Source of the DNA: RBG-16-66-20 sp035499575
GTDB lineage: Bacteria > Pseudomonadota > Gammaproteobacteria > Burkholderiales > SG8-39
Assembly: GCA_035499575.1 (NCBI GenBank)
Contig: DATJYN010000011.1
Location: 1 to 21,228 of the forward strand
DNA: 21,228 nucleotides
Direction: 5' to 3'
Below the pieces are notes generated by a model. That model did not search any database, was not told where the DNA came from, and saw nothing but the letters and a program-made list of their open reading frames with translations. Shown here one piece after another: positions 13,697-21,157 of this stretch. A program made the translations under genes and the position numbers. Positions within the stretch are counted from its first letter, which is position 1. Every line of letters begins with the position of its first letter.

Positions 13697-14881
13697 ATGT
13701 GCTCCCAGCCGAGATCCCTGTTGCTTTCCCTGCTCCTGGCCGCGGCGCCGGCGTTTTCGCAGCCCGCGCCCGGCGCGCCGGTCGTCGTCGGCGCGGCGAT
13801 GCCGCAGTCCGGCATCCTCGCGGACCTGGCCGCCGACCTGCGCAAGGCGCTGCTGTACTGGCAGGAGGAAGTCAACGCGGCCGGCGGGCTGAACGGCCGG
13901 CGCGTCGAAATGCAGCTGCTCGACGACCGCTCGGAATCCAGGGATGCGGGCAAGCTCTACGAGCAGCTGATCCACGAGTACAAGGCGGAACTGCTGATCG
14001 GCCCCCTGGGCTCGGCGGCGTCGCTTGGCGCGGCTGCGGCGGCGGAGCGCAACCGGCGCGTGCTGGTCAACGCCACGGGCGCTTCGCGCGTCGTGCAGAA
14101 GCCCAGCTTGCGCTACGTGTTCCAGGTCGCGGCACCGCTCGCTTCCTATGGCGAGGGCGTACTCGAACTGGCGCGCGGCCAGGGGCTGAAGCGCCTGTTC
14201 CTAGTGACGCGCGACGATCCGTCATCGCAGGAGATTGCGACGCGTACGCGCGAGGACGCCGTGAAGCAGGGGTTCGTCGTCGGCGATATCGCCGTCATGT
14301 CGACGAACGCCGACGAATACGCGCCGCAGGTGGCGCGCGCACGCGCTGCCGGTGCCGAGGCCTGGATCGCGTTCGGCCAGCCGGTGGATGCGTTCAGGAT
14401 GGTGAGGAGTTTCAGCAGGCTGCGCTATGCGCCCCGGCTGTTCGTCGCGCAGGGCGCTGCGCAGCCGGATTTCATCACGCGCGTCGGCCAGGCCGCCGAA
14501 TACACCGTCGGCATCACGCCCTACGACCTGCGCGCGCGCACGCGCGGCAACGCCGAATTCGTCCGAGGCTACACGACGAAGTGGTCGGCCGAGCCGGGCG
14601 CAGTCGCCGCCGAGGGCTATGCCGCGGCCAAGGTGCTGCAGGAAGCGGTGCAGCGCGCCGGCTCGCTCGACCAGGAGAAGCTGCGCGAAACCCTGTCGGC
14701 GATGGAAACCGAGACGCCGATCGGTCCTTACAAGGTAGACATCTCCGGGGCGCAGCTAGCCGCGCGGCCGCTGCTGGTGCAGATCCAGCGCGGCCGGCGC
14801 GAAATCCTCTGGCCCGAGGCCTACGCGACAGGGAAATTGCAGCCGTATCCCGCCTGGGACGCGAGAAAGCCGCTGCACTGA
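13697..14881 (+). CDS. LivJ-type periplasmic binding protein (branched-chain amino acid ABC receptor family)
   Basis: A 394-residue type I periplasmic binding protein. Residues 1-21 form a signal peptide (basic start, LLLSLLLAAAPAF core, cleavage near AFS-QP). The mature protein starts VVVGAAMPQSG and has the family stretch YWQEEVNAAGGLNGRRVEM, followed by LLDDRSE and the first-lobe loop IGPLGSAASLGAA. Members bind amino acids, aromatic acids or other small carboxylates. No LivHMGF permease or ATPase genes are in the window; instead an MFS carrier gene follows after 12 bp. It may serve a distant ABC transporter or act as a sensor. It opens a five-gene plus-strand operon and has a candidate promoter with a very short leader. 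Confidence 0.9.
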   Translation: MCSQPRSLLLSLLLAAAPAFSQPAPGAPVVVGAAMPQSGILADLAADLRKALLYWQEEVNAAGGLNGRRVEMQLLDDRSESRDAGKLYEQLIHEYKAELLIGPLGSAASLGAAAAAERNRRVLVNATGASRVVQKPSLRYVFQVAAPLASYGEGVLELARGQGLKRLFLVTRDDPSSQEIATRTREDAVKQGFVVGDIAVMSTNADEYAPQVARARAAGAEAWIAFGQPVDAFRMVRSFSRLRYAPRLFVAQGAAQPDFITRVGQAAEYTVGITPYDLRARTRGNAEFVRGYTTKWSAEPGAVAAEGYAAAKVLQEAVQRAGSLDQEKLRETLSAMETETPIGPYKVDISGAQLAARPLLVQIQRGRREILWPEAYATGKLQPYPAWDARKPLH

Positions 14882-14893
14882 AAAGGATCGCGC

Positions 14894-16090
14894 GTGGCGC
14901 GTGAAGCGGGCAGCGATACGCGGGGCATTGCGTTCCCTCTTGCGGTCACTTTCGCCATCCAGACGCTGGTAGCGTTCGCAGTCTACAGCGCGCCCGTGAT
15001 GGCGCCGGTAGCCGGGCCCGCGCTCGGATTTTCCGCCGCCGCAGTTGGCTACTACATCGCCGGCAGCTATTTTGGCAGCATGATCGGCTCGGCCGCCGCG
15101 GGCGGCTGGGTGGCTCGCTTCGGGCCGATCCGCGTCAGCCAGGCCGCGCTTACGCTGTGCTTCTGCGGCCTGTGCCTGGCGGCGAGCGGCTATCCCGCGC
15201 TGGTGCTGCTGGGCGGCCTGGTCATCGGCTTGGGATACGGTCAGACCACGCCCGCCAGTTCCGCGATCCTGGTGCGCACGCCGCCGGCGTATTTCTCGCT
15301 TATTTTTTCGATCAAGCAGACCGGCGTGCCGGCCGGCGGCGCGCTGGCGGGCGCCCTGGTGCCGGGCCTGGTGCTGGCGGCCGGCTGGCAGTGGGGCGCG
15401 GCGGCAATAGGCGTCGCCTGCCTGCTGCTCTCGATTGCCATCGGCGCGGTGCGCGCGACTTACGACGTCGACCTCGATCCGCATGCGCCGGTGTCGCTGC
15501 GCTCGGCATTCGCCCCGGTGCGCCTGGTGCTCGACAACCGCCGGCTGCGGCGGATGTGCGTCGCCTCCTTCGTCTACGGCGGCGTGCAGATCACGCTGGT
15601 CACTTACCTGGTGACTTTCCTCGTCGAGACTTTCGGCCTCACGCTGGTGCTCGCGGGGCTGGTGATGGCGGCGGCGCAGCTTTCGAGCGTCATCGGCCGC
15701 GTGCTCTGGGGCGTGCTCGCCGACCGCATCTTCAGCCGGCGCACGATGCTCGGCCTGCTCGGAATCGGCATGGGCATCTCGTCGCTTGCCGCGCTCACCG
15801 CCGGGCCGGGCTGGCCCGCCTGGCTGCTGTTCACCTACGCTTCGGTCTTCGGTGCGACGGCGGTCGGCTGGAACGGGGTATTCCTCGCGGAAATCGCGCG
15901 CATCGCGCCCGAGGGGCGCGCGAGCGCCGCCACCGGCGGCAGCCTGTTCTTCACCTTTCTCGGCGTGGTGGTGACGCCGCCGCTGTTCAACCTGGTGCTC
16001 GGATTTGCCGGCAGCTATTCGGTCGCCTACGCGGTTTTCGCGCTGCCCGCGCTCGCAGTCGGCAGCTGGTTGCTCGCTAAAATCAACTGA
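14894..16090 (+). CDS. Major facilitator superfamily transporter
   Basis: A 398-residue inner membrane protein with about 12 hydrophobic segments. The first is around LAVTFAIQTLVAFAVYSAPV (17-36) and the last around VAYAVFALPALAVGSWLLA. The loop LADRIFSRR in the second half is the duplicated MFS motif A. The central cytoplasmic loop is short (RATYDVDLDPHAPVSL). The start is GTG 14894, with AAGGA about 6 nt upstream; it is 12 bp after the binding-protein stop. The next gene starts 2 bp after its stop, so it belongs to the operon. The substrate cannot be read from sequence; the neighbours (binding protein, thioesterase, lipase) suggest a small organic acid or ester product. Confidence 0.9.
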   Translation: MAREAGSDTRGIAFPLAVTFAIQTLVAFAVYSAPVMAPVAGPALGFSAAAVGYYIAGSYFGSMIGSAAAGGWVARFGPIRVSQAALTLCFCGLCLAASGYPALVLLGGLVIGLGYGQTTPASSAILVRTPPAYFSLIFSIKQTGVPAGGALAGALVPGLVLAAGWQWGAAAIGVACLLLSIAIGAVRATYDVDLDPHAPVSLRSAFAPVRLVLDNRRLRRMCVASFVYGGVQITLVTYLVTFLVETFGLTLVLAGLVMAAAQLSSVIGRVLWGVLADRIFSRRTMLGLLGIGMGISSLAALTAGPGWPAWLLFTYASVFGATAVGWNGVFLAEIARIAPEGRASAATGGSLFFTFLGVVVTPPLFNLVLGFAGSYSVAYAVFALPALAVGSWLLAKIN

Positions 16091-16092
16091 CC

Positions 16093-16512
16093 ATGCATCC
16101 CATTCCGGAAGGTTTCAAGCTCGCAGCCCCGCGCAACCGGCCCAACCCGTTCAACCAGATGGTCGGGCCGTTCTACGAGAAGCGCGAGGGCAAGACGGTG
16201 TCGCTTGGCCTGTACATTGAGGAAAAACATACCAATTCCCGCGGCATCTGCCACGGCGGGCTGCTCGCCACCATGGCCGACCTTGCGCTCGGCTACGCCT
16301 GCCTTGCGATCGGAGGTCAAACCAGTTTCGTCACGGTGAGCCTGACGCTGGACTATGCCGGCAGCGCGCGGCCCGGCGACTGGGTGCAATCGATCGCGGA
16401 GGTGCAGAAGACAGGCTCGCGCCTTGCGTTCGCCAACTGCTACCTGGCGGCCAACGAGGTGCGCATCGTGCGCGCGAGCGCGATCTTCGCCTTGTCTGGC
16501 CAACCGAAGTAA
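16093..16512 (+). CDS. PaaI-type hotdog-fold thioesterase
   Basis: A 139-residue single hotdog-domain protein of the PaaI/acyl-CoA thioesterase family, which hydrolyses acyl-CoA or aryl-CoA thioesters in the cytoplasm. The family motif is NSRGICHGGLLATMADLALG (48-67), with the HGG that binds the thioester carbonyl and the catalytic Asp63 on the central helix. VTVSLTLDYAGSARPGD is the typical second conserved strand. The length is normal for the family. It starts 2 bp after the MFS stop, and its TAA shares one base with the ATG of the lipase-like gene, so expression is coupled. The acyl group is unknown. Confidence 0.9.
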   Translation: MHPIPEGFKLAAPRNRPNPFNQMVGPFYEKREGKTVSLGLYIEEKHTNSRGICHGGLLATMADLALGYACLAIGGQTSFVTVSLTLDYAGSARPGDWVQSIAEVQKTGSRLAFANCYLAANEVRIVRASAIFALSGQPK

Positions 16513-17147
16513 TGCGCGAGGTCATCATGACCCACGGCCTGTGGGTGCCGGGGCTGGTGATGCGCCCGCTCGCGGCGCGGCTGGAGGGTGCCGGCTTTCG
16601 CTGCCATCACTTTTCCTACATGGGTGCGGCGCGGCCGCTGGCAGCGCATGCGGAGCGCCTCGCGCGTATGGCGCGCAATGTGACGGAAAAATGCGGCCCG
16701 GCGCATTTCATCGGCCACAGCCTGGGCGGCCTGGTGATCTTGGAAGCGCTCGGCGCGCATCCGGAGATCGCCACGGGGCGCGTGGTGCTGCTGGGCACGC
16801 CGGCGCGCGGCTGCTATGCCGGCCGGCGCCTCGCGCGCCACTCGGCCGGGCGCTGGTTCCTCGGGCAAAGCGAAGATCTCTGGCGCGAAGGCCGGGCCGT
16901 GAATTGGGCGCGGCCGGAGGCGCTCGGCGTCGTCGCGGGCAGCCTGCCGCTCGGCCTCGGCCGGCTTTTCGGCGCGCTGCCGGGCGTCAACGACGGGGTG
17001 GTCGCCCTGGAGGAAACCTCGGTCGACGGCATGACCGAGCGCACGGTGCTTCCCGTGGGCCACAGCGCCATGCTGATATCGTCCCGCGTTGCCCGCAGCG
17101 TCGCTCATTTCCTGGAGCATGGTCATTTTCCGCCGTCTCTCCGCTAG
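16512..17147 (+). CDS. Lipase/esterase-like alpha/beta hydrolase
   Basis: A 211-residue alpha/beta hydrolase. The nucleophile elbow is GHSLGG (68-73, Ser70). Asp161 in GVNDGVVALEE and His184 in PVGHSAML complete a likely catalytic triad. THGLWVPG (7-14) supplies the oxyanion-hole loop. The layout matches small bacterial triacylglycerol-lipase/esterase-like proteins. There is no signal peptide, so it is probably cytoplasmic. The start ATG overlaps the thioesterase stop by one base (TAATG). Its 3' end overlaps the start of the lipoprotein peptidase gene by 29 bp. The substrate is not known. Confidence 0.85.
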   Translation: MREVIMTHGLWVPGLVMRPLAARLEGAGFRCHHFSYMGAARPLAAHAERLARMARNVTEKCGPAHFIGHSLGGLVILEALGAHPEIATGRVVLLGTPARGCYAGRRLARHSAGRWFLGQSEDLWREGRAVNWARPEALGVVAGSLPLGLGRLFGALPGVNDGVVALEETSVDGMTERTVLPVGHSAMLISSRVARSVAHFLEHGHFPPSLR

Positions 17148-18135
17148 CGTCCTGGCCGCGCTGCTCCTGACAGGGTGCGAAACGCTTTCCTATTACGCGC
17201 AGGCGATCGGCGGGCAGATGTCGCTACTGTCGCAGGCCCGCCCGGTGGCAGACCTGCTCGCGGATCCCGCGACGCCGCCGCCCCTGCGCGAGCGGCTGCG
17301 GCTGGCGCGCGATATCCGCAACTACGCCGTGAAGGACCTCAAGCTGCCCGACAACGCCAGCTACCGCAGCTACGCGGACATCGGCCGGCCCTACGCGGTC
17401 TGGAACGTGGTGGCCGCGCCCGAGTTTTCTCTCGAGCCGCTGAAATCCTGCTTCCCGGTCGCGGGCTGCGTCTCCTATCGCGGCTTCTTCTCGCAGGACG
17501 ACGCCGAACGCTACGCTGCGGGCCTGCGCGCGCAGGGCAACGACGTCTATGTGCAGGGCGTGCCGGCTTATTCGACGCTGGGGCACTTCGACGACCCGCT
17601 GCTGTCGACCTTCATCAATTTTCCGGACGCGAGCCTGGCGCAGCTCGTCTTCCACGAGCTCGCGCACCAGGTCGCCTACGTGCAGGGCGACTCGACCTTC
17701 AATGAATCGTTCGCCGTCATGGTCGAGCAGGAAGGCGTACGGCGCTGGCTGGCGGCGACTGGCCGCAGCGCCGAACAGAAGGCCTATCTCGCCGCCCGGG
17801 AAAGGAACAAGGCGTACGTCAGCGAGATCGAGCAGGCGCGCGCGAGGCTGCGCGTGCTGTACCGGCAGCGCATCGCGCCGGAGGCGATGCGGGCAGCGAA
17901 GCGGGCGGAGTTCGCGGCCTTGAAGGCGAAACTTGGCGGCGGCGCAGGCTCGAAAGACCTGGCGCCGAACAACGCCTTCCTCGCGGCCTTCGCGACCTAT
18001 ACCGACCTGGTGTCTTCCTTCGAATACCTGCTGCAGGAAGAGGGCGGCGATCTCGAGCGCTTCTATGCGCGGGTCAGGAAGTACGCCGCCAGCGCGCCCT
18101 CCGACCGCGGCCCGTTTTCGGCGCCGGCGAAGTAG
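17119..18135 (+). CDS. Predicted lipoprotein zinc aminopeptidase (COG4324-like)
   Basis: A 338-residue protein with a lipoprotein signal peptide: a basic start (MVIFRR), a hydrophobic core and lipobox LLTGC with Cys20. The metallopeptidase motif FHELAHQ (178-184) gives HExxH, and Glu196 in FNESFA is the probable third zinc ligand. This matches what is described for the predicted aminopeptidases of COG4324/DUF2265. The part after about 210 is helical and charged. The start at ATG 17119 is chosen because it gives a perfect lipoprotein leader; an upstream in-frame TTG (17089) would spoil it. The nearest GGAG is only 1 nt from the ATG, so translation may rely on coupling with the overlapping lipase gene. 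It is the last gene of the operon; no terminator is seen before the convergent GST gene. Confidence 0.83.
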   Translation: MVIFRRLSASVLAALLLTGCETLSYYAQAIGGQMSLLSQARPVADLLADPATPPPLRERLRLARDIRNYAVKDLKLPDNASYRSYADIGRPYAVWNVVAAPEFSLEPLKSCFPVAGCVSYRGFFSQDDAERYAAGLRAQGNDVYVQGVPAYSTLGHFDDPLLSTFINFPDASLAQLVFHELAHQVAYVQGDSTFNESFAVMVEQEGVRRWLAATGRSAEQKAYLAARERNKAYVSEIEQARARLRVLYRQRIAPEAMRAAKRAEFAALKAKLGGGAGSKDLAPNNAFLAAFATYTDLVSSFEYLLQEEGGDLERFYARVRKYAASAPSDRGPFSAPAK

Positions 18136-18162
18136 CCGCGGTGCTCCACAGCTCGGCCCCTC

Positions 18163-18777
18163 TCAGGACAAGGGCAGGTCGACGTTTTTCTTGAAGGCCG
18201 GCCTCGCGCAAAGGCGCGCGAACCAGGCCTCGAGGTTCGGCAGCTTCGGCCGTTCCATCGGCATCCGCATCCAGCGCTGCACCTCGCTGCCGATGGGAAT
18301 ATCGCCCATGGAGAAGGCGCCGGCGACGTACATCCGGTCGGCGAGCGCGGCGTCGAGGATGCGCGCCATGTCGCCGGACTTCAGGCGCGAGGCCTCGATC
18401 GCCCCGGCGTCGCGCTTGTCGGCGGGCGTGCGGATCAGGCCCCAGAACGCGTCGCGCACGCTCGACTGGAACGAGAATGCCCAATCCATCCACTGGTTGG
18501 CGAGGGCGCGCGTGCGTTCGTCCATCGGCCAGAGCACGCCTTTGCCATACTTGGCGCCGAGGTAGCGCACGATGCTGTGCGATTCCCACAGCACGAAGCC
18601 GTCCTCGTCCATGGTCGGCACCAGGCCGTTGGGGTTCATCTTGCGGTAGTCGGGCGTGTTGACCACGCCGAACTGCATGCCGGCGTCGGCGCGCTCGTAG
18701 GGCAGGGCGAGTTCCTCGACGCACCAGAGCGCCTTCTTCACGTTGACCGAATTCCTCCGGCCCCAGATCTTCAGCAT
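18163..18777 (-). CDS. Glutathione S-transferase
   Basis: A 204-residue cytosolic GST. The thioredoxin-like N-terminal domain starts MLKIWGRRNSVNVKKALWCVEEL, with the Ser/Asn of RRNS near the expected glutathione thiol-activating position. It continues with NPNGLVPTMDEDGFVLWESHSIVRYL, where the cis-Pro (VP) and the ES pair bind glutathione. The helical C-terminal domain includes the N-capping region AGAFSMGDIPIG. It is the second gene of a minus-strand operon: its Shine-Dalgarno sequence (GGAG on the minus strand, 18783-18786) overlaps the stop codon of the GGT gene, and only 8 bp separate the two. The co-substrate is unknown. Confidence 0.92.
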   Translation of the reverse strand: MLKIWGRRNSVNVKKALWCVEELALPYERADAGMQFGVVNTPDYRKMNPNGLVPTMDEDGFVLWESHSIVRYLGAKYGKGVLWPMDERTRALANQWMDWAFSFQSSVRDAFWGLIRTPADKRDAGAIEASRLKSGDMARILDAALADRMYVAGAFSMGDIPIGSEVQRWMRMPMERPKLPNLEAWFARLCARPAFKKNVDLPLS

Positions 18778-18785
18778 GGCATCTC

Positions 18786-20375
18786 CTAGAAACCGGTCGC
18801 CTGGCCGTCGCGACGGGGATCGCTCGCGGCGAGCCAGCCGCCGTCCATCTTCCAGATCATCTGGCCGCTGCCGAACTGGTTGTAGTCGTCGACGGTGACG
18901 ATGCGGTGGCCGCGGCTGCGCAGGTCCTCGACCACCGCCGGTGGAAAGTTGTCCTCCACGCTCACATCCATGCCCTGCACCCAGCGGAAGCGCGGCCCGT
19001 CGCAGGCCGCCTGCGGGTTTTGGCCGTAGTCCGCGATGCGCACCATCACCTGCGCGTGGCCCTGCGGCTGCATGGTGCCGCCCATCACGCCGAAGCTCAT
19101 CACCGGCTTGCCGTCCTTGGTGACGAAGCCGGGGATGATGGTCTGGTAGGGCTTTTTCTTCGGGCCGACGCGGTTCGGGTGGCCTTCCTGCATGACGAAG
19201 GTGGCGGCGCGGTTCTGCAGCGATACGCCGATGCCCGGCACCACCACGCCCGAACCGAAGCCCATGTAGTTGGACTGGATCATCGACACCATCATTCCCG
19301 AGGCGTCGGCCGCGGTCAGGTACACCGTGCCGCCCTGCGGCGGCTTGCCAGCGGAGAAGGCTTGCGCTTTCTTGCGATCTATTTTCCTGGATCTTTCTTT
19401 CAAGTAATTTTTATCCAGAAGCTTCTCGGGACTGAACGGCATGTAATCGATGTCCGCCACGTAAGCGAACGCATCCGCGAAGGCGAGCTTCACCGCCTCG
19501 ATCTGCAGATGGAAACTGTCCGCCGAATCCAGCGGAATGGATTTCATGTCGAAGTGCTCGAGGATGCCGAGCGCGATCAGCGCCACGATGCCCTGGCCGT
19601 TGGGCGGAATTTCGTGGATGGTGTAGCCGCGGTAGTCGTGCTGCAGCGTGCCCACCCATTCGGACTGGTGCGCGGCGAGGTCGGAAACCTTCATCAGCGC
19701 GCCGTTCTGCTTCGCATGCGCCTCGATCTTTTCGGCGAGGTCGCCGCTGTAGAACGCTTTTCCCCTGGTGGCGGCGATTTTTTCCAGTGTCGCTGCATGG
19801 TCCGCCCACTTGAACGCTTCGCCGATCGCTGGCGGCCTGCCGCCAGGCATGAAGGCCTCGGCGAAGCCGGGCTGCGCTTTCAGCTCCGGCACCTGCGCCG
19901 CCCACTGCCTGGCGATGGTAGGCGACACCATGAATCCCTCGCGCCCGTAGCGGATCGCCGCCTCGAACAGTTTCTCGAACGGCAGCTTGCCGAATTTCGC
20001 ATGCAGGTCGGCCCAGGCCGCCACGCAGCCCGGCACGCTCACGGAATTCCAGCCGCGCGTCGGTACCTTCCCGGACTTGGCGAAAAATTCCGGTGTCCAG
20101 CCCGCGGGCGAGCGCCCCGAGGCGTTGAGGCCGTGCAGCTGCTTGCCATCCCAGACGATTGCATAGGCATCCGACCCGATACCGTTGGAAACCGGCTCCA
20201 CCAGCGTCAGCGTGATCGCAGTAGCGAGGATCGCATCCACCGCGCTGCCTCCTGCGGCGAGCATCTGCACGCCGGCCTGCGCGGCGAGCGGCTGCGAGGT
20301 GCAGACCACGTTCTTGGCGAACAGCGGCTTGCGCGGCCAGTTGTAGGGAAATTGCCAGTCGAAGGGGGCGATCAT
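18786..20375 (-). CDS. Gamma-glutamyltranspeptidase family protein (YwrD-like, no signal peptide)
   Basis: A 529-residue Ntn-hydrolase of the gamma-glutamyltransferase family, which removes or transfers the gamma-glutamyl group of glutathione and related amides after self-cleavage at a Thr. AAGGSAVDAILATAITLTLVEP (40-61) and LNASGRSP (83-90, with the glutamyl-binding Arg) are typical. Thr350 in QGGTVYLTAADASG fits the autocatalytic nucleophile at the start of the small subunit. Position 351 is Val where many classical enzymes have a second Thr. GIGSDAY (66-71) replaces the usual GIGGGG, as in YwrD-like members. No signal peptide is visible, so it appears cytoplasmic. A TACAAT box (20384-20389) lies 8 nt upstream of the ATG, with no Shine-Dalgarno sequence. 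It is co-transcribed with GST. Confidence 0.92.
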   Translation of the reverse strand: MIAPFDWQFPYNWPRKPLFAKNVVCTSQPLAAQAGVQMLAAGGSAVDAILATAITLTLVEPVSNGIGSDAYAIVWDGKQLHGLNASGRSPAGWTPEFFAKSGKVPTRGWNSVSVPGCVAAWADLHAKFGKLPFEKLFEAAIRYGREGFMVSPTIARQWAAQVPELKAQPGFAEAFMPGGRPPAIGEAFKWADHAATLEKIAATRGKAFYSGDLAEKIEAHAKQNGALMKVSDLAAHQSEWVGTLQHDYRGYTIHEIPPNGQGIVALIALGILEHFDMKSIPLDSADSFHLQIEAVKLAFADAFAYVADIDYMPFSPEKLLDKNYLKERSRKIDRKKAQAFSAGKPPQGGTVYLTAADASGMMVSMIQSNYMGFGSGVVVPGIGVSLQNRAATFVMQEGHPNRVGPKKKPYQTIIPGFVTKDGKPVMSFGVMGGTMQPQGHAQVMVRIADYGQNPQAACDGPRFRWVQGMDVSVEDNFPPAVVEDLRSRGHRIVTVDDYNQFGSGQMIWKMDGGWLAASDPRRDGQATGF

Positions 20376-20383
20376 GGGGCGTA

Positions 20384-20389
20384 ATTGTA
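20384..20389 (-). promoter_or_regulatory. Candidate -10 element of the GGT-GST operon
   Basis: On the minus strand this reads TACAAT, five of six to consensus, ending 8 nt before the GGT start codon. No ribosome-binding site lies between, so a leaderless transcript is possible. No good -35 box is seen. Confidence 0.4.
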
Positions 20390-20407
20390 AGCGGCCCGGC
20401 GCGCTGT

Positions 20408-20425
20408 CCTGCCGCTGCGGGCAGG
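20408..20425. other. Short hairpin between the ORF6N and GGT genes
   Basis: Inverted repeat CCTGCC (20408-20413) / GGCAGG (20420-20425) with a 6-nt loop. It lies just after the stop of the minus-strand ORF6N gene and upstream of GGT. No T-tract follows on either strand, so it is at best a weak terminator or attenuator. Confidence 0.4.
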
Positions 20426-20432
20426 GATTTCG

Positions 20433-20933
20433 CTAGAGAAAACCGATGCGCCGACGCTTTTGCGCTTCGGGCGGCTGCGTCAGCTGACGGATCGCATCGA
20501 GGATCCGCGCGATAGCGTGGTCGTGCGTGCCGACCTTGCGTTCCAACGCGTCCAGGCGCCGGGCGATTTCCTTGTGCGCGACGACCGCTTCGCGCATCTG
20601 AACAAATGCACGCACGACGTAGACTGAGACCTCGATTGCGCGGGTTGAGTTTAGGATGGTCGCGGCCATGATGGCGCCATGCTCAGTAAACACAAAAGGT
20701 GGGTACCGCCGTCCACCCCAACTTGAGGTCGCAAATTGCGACCTCAAGATTGTAAACTCTTGATTGTTAAGCTCGAACATGAAGTCCGGCGGGAAACGGT
20801 CTAGATTGCGCCGCGCCTGTTCATTCAACCGCTTCACACTGACCCCGTAGAGATGTGCGAGATCCGTGTCCAACATGACGCGCTGTCCGCGTACCACCAC
20901 TATGCTTGAGACTATGTGCTCGACCTTTCTCAT
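20433..20933 (-). CDS. ORF6N domain-containing DNA-binding protein
   Basis: A 166-residue protein with an N-terminal ORF6N domain (about 1-95), a DNA-binding-type domain found in phage, plasmid and chromosomal accessory proteins related to KilA-N. Typical stretches are VRGQRVMLDTDLAHLYGV (14-31), LNEQARRNLDRFPPDFMFEL (36-55), LRSQFATSSWGGRRYPP (63-79) and FTEHGAIMAATILNS (82-96). The C-terminus (about 115-150) looks like a coiled coil with heptad hydrophobics and may mediate dimers; the last residues are basic (KRRRIGFL). Base composition is visibly lower in G+C than the rest of the window, suggesting acquisition by transfer. No strong Shine-Dalgarno sequence is seen before the ATG at 20933. 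A perfect 27-bp palindrome lies in the codons for residues 62-71. The function is not established; a regulator or phage-derived factor is most likely. Confidence 0.88.
   Translation of the reverse strand: MRKVEHIVSSIVVVRGQRVMLDTDLAHLYGVSVKRLNEQARRNLDRFPPDFMFELNNQEFTILRSQFATSSWGGRRYPPFVFTEHGAIMAATILNSTRAIEVSVYVVRAFVQMREAVVAHKEIARRLDALERKVGTHDHAIARILDAIRQLTQPPEAQKRRRIGFL
20722..20748. repeat. Perfect 27-bp palindrome inside the ORF6N gene
   Basis: Left arm CTTGAGGTCGCAA (20722-20734), one central A (20735), right arm TTGCGACCTCAAG (20736-20748); all 13 pairs match. It lies within the coding sequence for ILRSQFATSS of the ORF6N protein. A second inverted repeat, TCAAGA (20744-20749) / TCTTGA (20758-20763), overlaps its right arm. 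The arms allow a cruciform or an mRNA hairpin, and the dyad symmetry suits a dimeric DNA-binding protein. Confidence 0.95.
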
Positions 20934-21157
20934 ATTCGTCTAACGATTTGGCCTGCTTGAGGGATGACAGGCAACGGCCGCAAAATGGCTGGGAATTCAA
21001 TGGCAAGATGTCAAAGATAAAAAGCAAACCGATTCGCGTCAGACAACACATACCCATCACGTGCGGACGATATCCTGGGGTGCGATAGTCCGGGCTACGA
21101 TTCTTGCTGCGCTTTGAATTCCTCTTCGTTTAAGCAATTATCGAGGTGCGCAACGCA
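20934..21157. other. AT-richer intergenic region between ORF6N gene and lipoprotein gene
   Basis: 224 bases, divergent between the minus-strand ORF6N gene and the plus-strand lipoprotein gene, visibly richer in A+T than the rest. On the minus strand TTGACA (21009-21014) matches a -35 box, but no good -10 lies 16-18 bp on. On the plus strand TTGAAT (21114-21119) and AATTAT (21136-21141) with a 16-bp spacer could form a weak promoter for the lipoprotein gene. GAGG (21143-21146) is a possible ribosome-binding site. I see no convincing gene here. Confidence 0.4.

Noticed and set aside
18906..20384. A 492-codon plus-strand open frame opposite GGT
   Set aside because: It is composed of His/Arg/Ala-rich sequence without motifs and is fully antisense to a well-supported gene.
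20821..21060. A 79-codon minus-strand open frame overlapping the start of the ORF6N gene
   Set aside because: It overlaps a supported gene in another frame, has no ribosome-binding site and no recognisable feature.
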